In this document: piece after piece, positions 11,638 to 22,838 of the stretch | How the letters are laid out: every line of letters begins with the position of its first letter | How positions within the stretch are numbered: position 1 is the stretch's first letter | NCBI GenBank assembly: GCA_947683625.1 | Contig: CANTUR010000070.1 | Coordinates: 1,674,001-1,738,000, forward strand | DNA length: 64,000 bases | Direction: 5' to 3' | Source of the DNA: Mallotus nudiflorus | Taxonomy: Eukaryota > Streptophyta > Magnoliopsida > Malpighiales > Euphorbiaceae | Position numbers and translations under genes: made by a program | The notes under the pieces: model-generated | The model's input: only the letters and a program-made list of their open reading frames with translations | What the model was told of the DNA's origin: nothing | Databases searched by the model: none

Positions 11638-12733
11638 TATTGACCATTTACTTGATTAAATTCCTAATTTTGGACTTTGATAAATAATTTAGATTCTAAT
11701 AATTTTATTTAGGTGTGTAGGGAGTTGATCTATCATCAAGATTAATTATTCAATGATTGGAGATAATGAAATATTCCTTAAAAGAGTATTAATATGCATT
11801 TTGATGAAGTATATCAACCTATGCAAGTTCCTACTCTTTGAGAAGTAATTATATACCAAAAATATACAACTTTGGTCTTACACTGATCTGCTTATGAGCA
11901 CTTCAAAAGCCAACCTTGTATAGTGCCTTAGGGGCTCATTTTTGCCAAAACACTCAATGCTATTGACAAGCTGCCCTCACGATCATGAGGAGCAGGCTTC
12001 AGCTCATGAGGGTAGTCTTGATAGCATTTAATAGATATTTTTAAATGCAACAGTCATCAAATTGATGCCCATGAGCCAGGGTTTTCTTCTCATGACAATG
12101 AGTAGCGTTCTAATAGAAATAAGTCCAAAATGATTCAAAAATTAACAAGAGATGTTAGAGACATAATCAATGAATTCAATAACCATAATCTAAGTTTTTT
12201 ATCTATATAAACAACTTCTAGAGTTCAATTGAGAGTTTAAGAAATTTTTTTATTCATTATAATTTCTTAAGCATTCAATTAAGCTCTCAAAACTCTCTTT
12301 AAATTCGTTTAATATTTGTATAACTCTTGTGAGAGTTGGTAAGTATTTTTATAGATATTCTTATTCTTCTATTTTCTAGGTTTAGAAAATAGGAAGTGAG
12401 ATTCTATTATAAAAGGAATTGGTTTAAGTGCTTAGCCATTAAAACACTTGGGAGTTTGGTTTGAGTAAGCCTTGAAAAACTCAAGTTGTAAAGTTGAAAA
12501 AGTAAGCCTCAAACTCTTGTGTAATCTCAATCTTATGAATAGGATTGTGGTAATTGAAAATCCTAACTTGGCGATAAGTTAGGTGGAGATGTAGGATTGT
12601 TGAGAATCTGAATTGCTTAAATTCTTGTGTTCATCATTTTTCCTTCTTAATATCTTTCAATTCTTACAAAGAATTCTTTTAATTTTAATTTATTAGTCTT
12701 TTGTCTTATGCACCTCGCTCTAAGGCATTTTCA
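11638..12733 (+). repeat. SIRE-type 5' LTR
   Basis: Aligns over its length with 49169-50266 (shared blocks such as AAATATTCCTTAAAAGA and ATATACCAAAAATATACAA). It ends GGCATTTTCA at 12733, directly followed by the PBS. The first bases TATTGACC correspond to TGTTGATA in the 3' copy, so the initial TG has mutated. Motifs of the CTCATGACCATGAG type occur at 11970-12110. Confidence 0.85.
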
Positions 12734-12752
12734 TTTAGTATTAGAACTTGAG
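12734..12752 (+). promoter_or_regulatory. Primer binding site (tRNA-Met type, mutated)
   Basis: TTTAGTATTAGAACTTGAG sits directly after the 5' LTR. It differs by a few transitions from the TGGTATCAGAGC type of PBS, complementary to initiator tRNA-Met, which copia elements commonly use. Confidence 0.7.
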
Positions 12753-13327
12753 TTCTAGGAACTTAATTGCTAGAATATAAGATAATGACGAGTGAAATTC
12801 AAAATATATCTTCTCTAAGACCATTTTTTTAATAGAAGTGACTATCCACATTGGAAATTCAAAATAGAACTCTATCTTGATAATGATTATATTAAATTAT
12901 AGGATGTCATTCTAGATGGTTGGGATTCCTAAAGAAAAAATCAATGATGTAGAAGTAGTTCTCAAAAGTAGTAAATGGAATCAAACTTAAAAAGATGAAA
13001 ATCATTAAAATAAGGGAGCTATAATCACACTAATCTCTTCTATGTCTAGAGAAGAAGGTGGCAAGGTATAACACTACCAATCTGTGAATGAAGTATGAGA
13101 GACACTTGAAAATCATTCTGAAAGAAACATTCAAGTGGGAAGCAAGAAGGTTCAACTCCACATATATAAGTATGAACTCTTCAAAATGAAACCATAAAAT
13201 TCAATTGTAGAAATGACAAATCGCCTCAATGCTTTTCTCACAACCCTCAAAAAGCTTGGTAAACATTTCATCAAAGAAGAATTACATAATAAGATTCTGA
13301 AAATCCTACTTAAGAAGGATTGGGAAT

Positions 13328-13332
13328 GTCAG
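13328..13332. repeat. TSD GTCAG, left copy
   Basis: GTCAG directly precedes the Tekay solo LTR. The identical pentamer follows it at 16889-16893. Confidence 0.85.
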
Positions 13333-13580
13333 TGTAATAACCCGAGTTTTTAAATATTTTTATACTGTATCGGGATATGCAGTATTAATAAATTTTAATA
13401 TATAATTGATTATTTAATTATTTTGTTAATAATTAATGTTATTTTAAATTTATTTAAAGTTTTCCACATAAAAATTTTCCCGAAACCTATTATTTTGGGA
13501 AATGATATTTAAATAATATTTTATTGATTAATGTTATTTTATTTTATTAAATTGTATGGTTTCATGCATGATTAATATTT

Positions 13581-13585
<5 letters not shown>

Positions 13586-13633
<48 letters not shown>

Positions 13634-13654
13634 TTTATTATTATGTGTTATGTA

Positions 13655-13685
<31 letters not shown>

Positions 13686-13754
13686 TATTATAATTATTAG
13701 GGTTTAATATTTAAATTATGTATATATATATTATATTTTTATTATTATGTGTTA

Positions 13755-13789
<35 letters not shown>

Positions 13790-13886
13790 TATTATGTGTT
13801 ATGTATGTGTGTGTGTGTGTGTATATATGTATATATATAAATATAATATATATATATGTACATAATTTAAATATTAAACCCTAATA

Positions 13887-13930
<44 letters not shown>
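13586..13930. repeat. AT/GT microsatellites with perfect 36-bp inverted repeat
   Basis: Arms at 13687-13722 and 13859-13894 are exact reverse complements over 36 bases (arm one starts ATTATAATTATTAGGG). Between them lie duplicated TTATGTGTTATGTGTGTGTG blocks and TA runs. Longer (AT)n tracts flank the arms at 13586-13629 and 13893-13926. A transcript would fold into a long hairpin. Confidence 0.85.
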
Positions 13931-15380
13931 ATTGTGTGGTGTGTGTTTTTGTGGAATTGTATATTGAAGTTTATTATACTATAATATAAAGATATATATA
14001 TATATATATAAACCTAAAAATTTACAAAACCTACCCCTCCCCATTCTCACCCTCCCGATCTTCACCATCACCATTACCGTCCGTCTGCTACACTGACCAG
14101 CTACCGTCGGTGTGCCTCCCGACGTGCCACCGTCGCCTGCCAGCCAGCTCCACCGCCATCAACTTCCATTTTCGGCATCGTTCAAAGCTTTTGAAGCTGA
14201 AAAACCGAAAATCAAGCCCATCGCCATTCGCCCCGATTCCGACCATGAAATTTGACACTGCCCGTCTCTTTCCCTTCCCTAAGCACCGTTGAGTGTGTCT
14301 CTAAGCTTGGTTTCACTTGGTTTGGTCTAGATTTTGGTGGTGAGCTAGATTTCAATTTCGGCCATTTTTGTTTCTCTAATTTTTTGAACTTCAATCTTTG
14401 ATATTCAAGCTTAATTCCTTCACAAAAGTTGATTCTACTAGCTTAATCTACACTTTGGAATTTTTGTGGAATTTTTGGAATTTATTTTGATTTTTGTGAA
14501 TTTTTTATTTTTTATTATTATTTTCTAATTTTCATAAATTAATTAAATAAATTGTGAAATTGTGATTTTTAGTTAATTGGTGGTTGAAAATAATTATAGA
14601 ATTTAATTTATAATTTTTGTGTAATTAATATAATTTTATTTAGTTTATGTGAATTTTAGAAATATAGGTTAAATATGTATTTTGTTAAAATTAATTGGTT
14701 AATTGAGTATAATTGTTGATTTTATTAAATTATATGTTGAGAGAATAATTTTAGAGCAATTATATAATTTTTATTGAATTTTGAGTAATTATAGTATATT
14801 GTGTGAATTTTTATATGTTAGAGGTATTTTGGTAGAAATATTAGTTGAATATTAAGTTAAATTGGTTTTAATAATTATTTGAGGTATAAAAATGATTTTT
14901 TAAAAATTTTTTACTATTTTTAACTAATTAAAACTATTTTTCAAAAATTATTTTCAAATTATATATAATATACTATTTTTGTAAATAAATGGATTTTTAA
15001 TAATTTTTAATATGTTTTTGGACTAATTGCGTAATTTGGATTTATAAAATGAATTTCTATTAATATTGGTGTATTTATCGAGTTGTTATCAATTTTTATA
15101 ATATTTTATTAATATTGGGGTTTTTAACTAAATATCGGTGATAAAATTATTTTTAATGTATAAATATGTAAATTGCTATATTTTGGTATATAAAGGGTAT
15201 TTTTGGTATTTATGGAATTTTAATGTATTTTGTGTAAATCTTGTGAATTGTGAACCTTGGTGGAATTGTAGTTTGGGAATCTGATCGAGGGGTTGTGTGG
15301 ATATTCTATATTTGAAGTGTATTTTCTTGCAGGACCGACTCTACTTTTTAAGTAGAGAGATGCCCGTTTTACAAAGGAGG

Positions 15381-15402
15381 TTCTACCGAATTTTCGGTAG
15401 AA
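15381..15402 (+). promoter_or_regulatory. Conserved LTR hairpin
   Basis: Ten-base arms TTCTACCGAA and TTCGGTAGAA around a two-base centre. It sits in the best conserved segment of this LTR family, just after the AGAGATG..TTTTACA block. The copy at 57168-57189 keeps the same structure with one arm mismatch; copies near 53890 and 61945 have decayed arms. Confidence 0.65.
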
Positions 15403-17868
15403 TTCTCGTAAAATGTGACATTCGGTCAAATTCCTATTCCTTGTTTATATTTAGAATTCTAGATCGAGTTTCTAGAAATTAAGTTAGATTTATTCTAATT
15501 TCGTGTTGTGATTTGATTATTAGTTGCGCTGAGACCAAGGCCTAGTGGACTAGGCCCATCGGACCCGTCTCGTGGAGCGTACAACTGTGAGTTGTTATTT
15601 TATATATACATGTATTTAGGTTGCATGTTTTTAGAAATATATGTTTTAATTGCATGATTTATGCATAAACTGCTTTAGTAATGATTAGTATATTTTAGGT
15701 ATATTTTTAGTATATTTTTGGTATACTTTGAAATAAATGCATGTTTTATTCTTGATTTATACCTAAGTTGTTTTTAAGTATATATATATGGTTTCTTTTT
15801 GGTTTATTTTATAATTGAACTGAATTTATTTAATATATATATACTCAAAATATACTTAGTTTGTTTTTTGTATATTTCTAGTATATATATGGTTTATATT
15901 GCTGTTTAAATTAATATCATGCATCATTTATTTTATGAATGTATGAGTTTATTTTAATGAAGGATATCGATAGAACGTGCTACCAAGTGGGCAGCATTAG
16001 GACCGAGTACGTATCGGTACGACGATAGAATTTAGGTTAAATTACTAACCTATTTGTGGATTATGACTTGATTGATTTGATTTGATTAAATGTGAGATGT
16101 GATTTGAGAGTGTGATTACTAGAGCTCGGTTGACCAAGTTTCCTGGGGCCAATCACACTGATAGTCAGACTATTGGAGCTTGGTTGACTTAGTGTCTCAG
16201 GGCCAGTCTACTGTCCAAATGGAATAAGTGAGCCTGTATAACTAGAGTGTTGTCTATTACTATTTGAGGTTGCAATCATTTAGGGTTCTATTTGATCCTT
16301 CATAAACTGATATTTTTCAGTATTATATAAAGTGATTTCAGCATCTGTGTGTAATTGCCTGTATATATATTTATTATATATATTATATTGATTATCTGCA
16401 TTTGACATTTAGTTATGCATGTATATATATTATAACAATTCACTCAGTGAGGTTTGACTCCCTTCTGTTGATATTTTTTAGGAGAGTCTTCGTCCTCAGA
16501 CCTCAGTAGCAGACTTGTCTGCCGGATTTCTTCCGCTCTAGCTTTATTATGTAAACTGCTTACTTGAGTTTATTTTGTATTCTAGACATTGTAGTAGTTG
16601 TTGTAGTGAGCTGTATTTATAATATGTATGTATGAGATTTAAATTTTAGAAGTTTAAATAGAAAATTTGTACTTAAAGATTTTATGATATATGAGATGAA
16701 ATTTATGTTATTAAATGAGTTGAAGAATTATTATTTTACATTCGAGATTTAATTTCCACTGCATAAATATTTTATTTATTATATTATATTGCATGATTTT
16801 ATTTTTTTTAGGCTTGCTATGGGTTCCGGATTCGAAAGAATTCCCGTTCCTTAGCGCCAGTCATGGCCCCCTGTTTTGGGTTGTGATGGTCAGGTTGCTT
16901 CAATTGAGGAAGTTGAAGACCTCTCTACTCTCTCCACTGATGTGCTTATTGGAAAGCTCCTAACACATGAGCTTACAATCAAGTAAAAAGGAAAATAATA
17001 AAAAGGAAAGGAAAGAAAGAAGAGCATAGAACTAAAAGCTTTATAAGATGATAGTGAAGATAAAAGTCTTGAAGATTCTAGTGACGAAGATGATGATGTT
17101 ACCATGCTTATAAGAAACTTCAAAAAAATCTTGAGAAAGAAAATTTTCTCAAGAACTAGAGACTTAAACAAGAAGCATGAAGGAGAAAATAAGAAGAAAA
17201 CTAAAGAGGTTACTTGTTATGAATGCAAGAAATTAGGAAAAATTAGAAGTGACTGCCCCAAACTCAAATTCAAGAACAAAGGAGCAAAGAATAAGAAGAA
17301 GACTTTTAAAGCTACTTGGGATGACTCCTCCGAATCTGAAAAGGAAGAGAAACAATAAGAAGTGGCTAATCTTTGCTTTATGACTCTTGAAGATGAAAAA
17401 GAAGTATCATATACTTCTAACTCTTCTTATGATGATTATTGTGATTATGATGAATATGATGATGATGATGTTGAGAGCTCTATTATGAGCAAAATCTTGC
17501 TTAAATGCAAAAGCTTATTATCTAAGAAAGAGTATTATAAGCATGAGTTATCTAGCTTAACCAAGGAATTTAAAAATTTAAGAACTGGATTTTCGAATCT
17601 AGTTAAGTCAAATGATAAACTTATTAGTGATATAAAATCTTTGAATTCCTTGGAAGAGTACCTCAAGAAAATAAGTGATAAAAATCATAAGCTTTCTATT
17701 AAGGTATTAAAATTAAAGAATTCCATTTCCAATTTATTAAAAGGAAAGGAGGGTTTAGATAACCTTTTTGACTCTCAAAAACTCCATGGAAACACTTATG
17801 GATTAGGATATAAGAATGGAATAGGTTCTTTGTCATCATCATCACATATTAAATTTGTTATAGCATAA

Positions 17869-18560
17869 TGAAATTCCATTCATTCTATTTCTAAACCAAT
17901 TGATACTCAAGTTTTCAAAGCTAATAAGTATCATGTGTCAAATAATAAAAAGAAGTCTTATAAGACTCAATCCTATATAACACAAAAGGGTAAGTCTTAT
18001 ACTAAAAAAGCATAACCTAAACATGCTTACATATACACTAGACACAACAATCCTAAACATGTTGCACAAACCTATCAAAATACATATTACCATTGTCAAT
18101 GCATGTCTCACACTATAACTCAAAATAATAGGAGACACACACTAACATAACATCAAAGGCATGTTTCATTTACTAAACAATTATATATCTTAGAAGAAAT
18201 AAGTTTGCAAATGTTGTATATTCGTATTACATGATTAAAGGACACACCAATAATGTATGCTTCTGTAGAAGACTATATATGAATTTCCTTCCTTTGAATT
18301 ATATTAAAACTAACCAACCTAGACCATAAAAGGTTTGGTTTTAAAAGAACACTTAAATTGTCTTATGTAGGTGTGCTTAAAATCCATAAGAGCAAAAAAT
18401 AAGTGGTATCTTAATAGTGGATGTTCAAGGCACATGACGGGAGATAAAGAGTAATTCAATAATCTTGATGTAAAGGATGGAGGATATGTCATATTCGGGG
18501 ATAATGCCAAACTAAAGATAGTAGGCATTGGAGAAATCAGTAACCCTCAATCCTTATCTA
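17869..18560 (+). pseudogene. SIRE-type spacer, second zinc-knuckle remnant and protease (dead)
   Basis: At about 18205-18255 a remnant of a second CCHC knuckle can be read as IKGHTNNVC, with the first two cysteines lost. The aspartic protease core follows at about 18401-18450 as KWYLNSGCSRHMTGDKE. The family motif is D-S-G-C-S-R-H-M-T-G; here the catalytic aspartate is asparagine (AAT at 18413-18415). Stops occur between the blocks. The protease would release gag and the pol enzymes from the precursor; this copy cannot. Confidence 0.75.
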
Positions 18561-19600
18561 TACATCATGTATTGTTTGTTAATGGTCTTAAACATAATTT
18601 GCTTAGTATAAGTCAATTATGTGATATGGTAAATAAGTTGACTTTCTATCCTAGAAATTACTTAATTAGTAGTCTTGATGAAGATAAAGTAATTTTTAGT
18701 TGTGAAAGAATAGAAAATATTTATGTTATTGATTCAAATAAAATTGATAACAAAGACATTAAATTCTTAATGTCTATTTCCCATGACACATGGACATGGC
18801 ATAGAAGGTTAGGACATATAAACTTTGAACTTTTAAATGAACTTTGTAAACATGAACTTGTGATTGGCTTTCCTAAGCTTGAATTCAGTAAAGATAAACC
18901 TTGTAATGTTTGGCAAAATGGAAAACAATCCAAGTCCTCATTTAAGCTCAAGAATGTAGTGTCCACCTCTAGGCCACTTGAACTTATCCATATGGATTTT
19001 TTTAGACTAACAAGAGTTGCTATTCTCAGTGGAATGCATTATGCTTATGTATTAGTTGATGACTACTCTAGATACACTTGGGTGTGTTTTCTTACTCATA
19101 AGAATGATGCATTTAAAGCTTTTGAAATTTTTTTAAAAAAAAGTTAAAAAAGAAAAAGGATTTTGTATTTCATCCATTAGAAGTGATCACGGAACCGAAT
19201 TTTAAAATGAATTCTTCAAAACCTTTTGTAATGAAAATGATATTTTACATACGTTTTCATCTCTTAGAACTCCTCAACAAAATAGGATAGTTGAAAAGAA
19301 AAATAGAACTTTAGTGGAAATGGCTAGAACAATACTTCATGAGTATAATTTACCTCTATACTTTTGGATAGAAGTTGTTAACACATCTTGTTATATTTCA
19401 AATAGAGTTTTTAAAAGAATAATTTTAAATAAAACTTTTTATGAGTTATGAAACAATAGAAAACCCAAAATCTCAAATCTAAGAGTATTTGGATGCAAGT
19501 GCTTTATAATAAACACCAAGGATAATCTTGGAAAATTTGATTCTAAAGCTGATGAAGGAATTTTCCTAGGCTATTCCACTTCTAGCAAAGCATGTAGAGT
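18561..19600 (+). pseudogene. SIRE-type integrase with GAG-pre-integrase domain
   Basis: The frame 18572-19147 holds the GAG-pre-integrase part (NGLKHNLLSISQLCD, then HRRLGHINFELLNEL) and the start of the core (IHMDFF and VDDYSRYTWVCFLTHKNDAF). A frameshift in the A-run near 19135-19145 breaks the frame. The core continues with SDHGTEF near 19180 and PQQNRIVEKKNRTL near 19275-19310. All three acidic catalytic positions (D, D, E) can still be read, the glutamate at 19293-19295, but in different frames. Integrase upstream of RT confirms copia order. Confidence 0.82.
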
Positions 19601-21425
19601 GTTTAATAAGAGAACTCTAATAGTTGAAGAGTCTATGCATGTTGTCTTTGATGAATCAAACTCACTTGATCTTAGAAAGGATGTTTGTAGTGGTGATGAT
19701 CCTGTAGGTGACAATGAGATTATGGATACTCAAGAAGAAAATGCTGGTAAGCCTTTGGAACTTAAAGGTCTAAGCAAGGAGGACAACGAGGAGATATCTC
19801 AACCTACCTTAAAGGATAAACTTCTAAAGGATTGATAATTCAAGAAAGCTCATCCTCAGGATCTCATCATAGGTGACACTATAAAAGGGGTAACTACTAG
19901 ATCTAAACTCAAGTCTATTGTAAATTTAGCCTTCATTTCTCAAATTGAGCCTAAAAATGTTGATGATGCATTGAGTGATGAATTTTAGGTCCTTACTATG
20001 CAAGAAGAGTTAAATCAATTTGAGAGAAATAAAGTTTGGACCTTGGTTCCTGGACCTAAGCATTATCCTATTATAGGCACCAAATGAGTGTTTAGAAATA
20101 AAATGAATGAACAAGTTGTCATAACTGAGAACAAAGCTAGACTAGTAGCTAAAGGTTATAATCAAGGATTATGATGAAACCTTTGCCCCCGTTGCAAGGT
20201 TAAAAGCTATTAGAATGCTACTTGCATTTGCATTATTCATGGATTTCATACTTTATCAAATAGATGTTAAAAGTGCATTTTTAAATAGTTTTATTAAAAA
20301 GGAGGTGTATGTTGAATAACCTCCAGGTTTTGATAGTTTTGATTTTTCTAATCATATGTTTAAACTTTTAAAACCATTATATGGATTAAAATAAGCTCCT
20401 AGAGCTTGGTATAAAAGATTGAGTAACTTTATTAAAAAAAAAGGTTTTTCTAAAGGAAAAGTTGACATAACTCTTTTTATAAAGAAATCCAAGTATGATT
20501 TATTAATTGTTCAATTTTTTGTTGATGACATTATTTTTGGTGCTACTAACCATTACATATGTGAGGAATTCTCCAAGTTAATGCAAGGAGAATCTGAGAT
20601 GAGTACGATAGGTGAGCTCAAGTTCTTCCTTGGACTTTAAATCAAATAATGCAAATATGGGACTTTCATCAATCAAACTAAATATGCTGAAGACATTCTC
20701 AAGAAGTTTGGCATGGATAGAATAAAATCAAGAAAGACTCCTATAAGCACCACCACCAAACTAAATAAAGATGAGAATAGTAAACCTATTGATGAAAAGT
20801 GTTTTAGAGGTATAATAAGATCCTTTCTTTATTTAACTGCTAGTAGACTGAATGTTATGTTTGGTACTTTCTTGTGTGCTAGTCTGCAATATAGTTTTAA
20901 GGAGTTTTATTTGAATGCATTTAAAAAGATTTTCAAATGTCTTTGTGGAACAATGCATTTAGGACTTTGGTATCCTAGGAGTTCATCCTTTGACTTAATT
21001 ACTTATTCGAATGCAAACTTTGCCAGTAGTTTACTAGATAAAAAAAGCACTTCTGAAACTTGTCAAATTTTAGGAAATTGCTTAGTTTCTTAGTTTAGCA
21101 AGAAACAAGTTTCAGTTGCCTTGACCATCATTAGAGTAGAATATTTACCTACTAGTTATTGGTGCTCATAAGTGTTATGGAAAAAGCAACAACTTAAGGA
21201 CTATGGCATTGAACATAATCACATTCCTATTAAATGTGACAATACAAGTGCTATAAACCTTAGTAAAAATCTCATTAAGTATTACATGTAAAATGGTGAT
21301 ATTTTTCTTGAATTTGTTAATACAAATAATCAAATAGCTGACATCTTTATCAAGCCTCTTTGTAAAGAAAGATTGAATTTTATTAAACATGAGCTTGGTA
21401 TGATTGATGGTTCAATTTTGTCTTG
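19601..21425 (+). pseudogene. SIRE-type reverse transcriptase and RNase H
   Basis: Linker 19599-19835, then RT from about 19990: MQEELNQFERNKVWTLVP, VFRNKMNEQ, ARLVAKGYNQ, then DVKSAFLN near 20262-20285 and FVDD at 20518-20529 in place of the usual YVDD. RNase H is at about 20940-21420: LGLWYPRSSSFDLITYSNA, KKSTSETCQILGN, then CDNTSAINLSKN near 21236-21275 and the pol end GMIDGSILS. Stops are scattered (20086, 20174, 20319, 20393 and others), so the enzyme is dead. Fragments 20419-20640 and 20713-21093 are pieces of this one gene. Confidence 0.85.
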
Positions 21426-21541
21426 ACAACTTGATAAATTGCAAAGTTGATGATTAGATTCGAGAGTGATCATGTAGCTACCTATATCTCCTTTATGTTT
21501 AATTTTCATATTTGATATCATTTAATAAATTCATGGTTAAT

Positions 21542-21546
21542 CATGA
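21542..21546. repeat. TSD CATGA, left copy
   Basis: CATGA lies directly before the LTR start TGAAAAGAG at 21547. The matching copy is at 26723-26727, directly after the LTR end. Confidence 0.85.
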
Positions 21547-22837
21547 TGAAAAGAGTCCTAAAGGGGGGGAGTGAATAGGAATATCAAATAAAATGAGAAA
21601 TTAAAAGAATTCTTTGCAAGAATTTAATGGAAGTTGAGAAGGAAGAATGAAGAACACAAAGATTTAAAGAGATCGGATTCAACAAAAATCCTATGTCTCC
21701 ACCTAAATTATCCCCAAGTTAGGATTTTCAACCACCCATAATCTTATTCACAAGATTGAGATTACACAAGAGTTTTATGGCTCACTCTTATAACCTTACA
21801 ACATGAGTTTTCAAGGCTCACTTAAAAAACTAAAATCTAAGTATTTCAATGGACAACACTTAAACTAATTCTTTTAGAAATAAATTTCACTTCCCTTCTA
21901 ATCTAACCTAAGATTTAAGGTGAAGAGAAATTCTATTTGTAATACACACTCAACTCTCAGAAGAGTTATACAAACAAAGAATTGTTTAAAAGAATTTGAG
22001 AGCTCAATGAATGCTTAAGAAAGAATGAATGATAAACAAGTTTTTTTTTAACTTCCATTCAGCTCTAGAGGTATTTATACTTAAAAATATAGTTTTTGGA
22101 GGTGCAAATGATGTGTCCAACGTCTATATTTTGAATCATTAAAAGTGATGATGTGAAACAACTATTCATAGATTGAAACTATGATTGGCTACTCAAGAAG
22201 TTTGAATTTTCCCATACTTTCTTTATAGAAGCTATATATATTTGAATTATCTTTCCATATCATTTTAAATCACCTAAATTGGATGTCTGTAACTTAAGAT
22301 ATGTCCAAAATACTAAGAGTTGTGCAATCTAAAATGTAGAATACTATCAAACAACTATATCCGAGTTGAACCCATGATTTTCTATTGAAGAAGTTTGAAT
22401 TTGCCTATACTTTCTTCATAAAAGTTTTAGATATTTGACTTATTTTTCTATATAATTTTGAATCTCCTAAATTTGACTTATGTAGCTTAGGATATGTCCA
22501 AAATACTAAGAGATGTGCAATTTAAGATGGCAGACGTATATGTGGATTTTGACTCAAAATTTTCATATCCAAATGAACTTGGATTTTGAAAAATAGCCCA
22601 ATTCAAAAAGCTCAAGATATCTAATTCAAATGTGAAGAAAAAAATTTCTCATTATAAAGCTCTAAAGGTGTCAAAAGTCTCCTTGAATCTCAATGTTCCA
22701 ATCAGCCCAAGATAATTATACTTCATTTTAACTTCTAATAGAGTCCTAACTTATACACACTTAAATAAAAAAAATTAAATGCTCAAAATTAAGTTTTTTA
22801 AGATCAAAATTAAAATTGATTATTGCTAAGGTCAATA
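21547..22837 (-). repeat. 3' LTR of nested SIRE-type element
   Basis: Plus strand starts TGAAAAGAGTCC and ends GGTCAATA (CA end mutated). It aligns closely with 25471-26722. It contains an internal tandem duplication of about 193 bp, seen from ATGTCCAAAATACTAAGAG at 22301 and again at 22494, which the other LTR shares. Confidence 0.85.
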
Positions 22838-22838
22838 A

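Larger units (their letters stand above)
13333..16888 (+). mobile_element. Tekay/Del-type solo LTR, 3.56 kb
   Basis: Begins TGTAATAACCCGAG and ends GGGTTGTGATG, equivalent to the GGGTCGTGACA end of this family. It is flanked by TSD GTCAG and lies inside a copia gag frame that continues on both sides. No internal region is present, so it is a solo LTR. Contents in order: AT and GT microsatellites and a perfect 36-bp inverted repeat (13687-13894); a GC-richer block (14020-14300) that resembles a leader exon; AT-rich sequence; CTTGCAG at 15326-15332; a conserved hairpin (15381-15402); paired GGTTGAC repeats (about 16110-16230). Related copies lie at 52529, 55711, 60237 and 62882. Confidence 0.85.
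12785..17868 (+). pseudogene. SIRE-type gag, split by Tekay solo LTR
   Basis: Structural protein that packages the element RNA. Part one is 12785-13332, starting MTSEIQNISSLRP and including HWKFKIELYLDND and DVILDGWD, typical of copia gag. The solo LTR 13333-16888 interrupts it. The frame resumes at 16894 with VASIEEVEDLSTL and GKLLTHELT. A zinc knuckle lies at 17215-17260 as CYECKKLGKIRSDC; its histidine position is a lysine, so metal binding is probably lost. A stop at 17356-17358 precedes an acidic, coiled-coil-like C-terminal part (17362-17868) with GLDNLFDSQKL and GLGYKN, as seen at the end of SIRE gag. Several stops and frameshifts are present. Confidence 0.8.

Noticed and set aside
14110..14394. 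Short ORFs on both strands in a Pro/Ser-rich block
   Set aside because: They lie in the Tekay solo LTR leader; no family motif, and the frames are not shared by other LTR copies.
17362..17868. Acidic 168-residue ORF as a possible host gene
   Set aside because: The position after the zinc knuckle and the GLDNLFDSQKL / GLGYKN motifs match the C-terminal part of SIRE-type gag.
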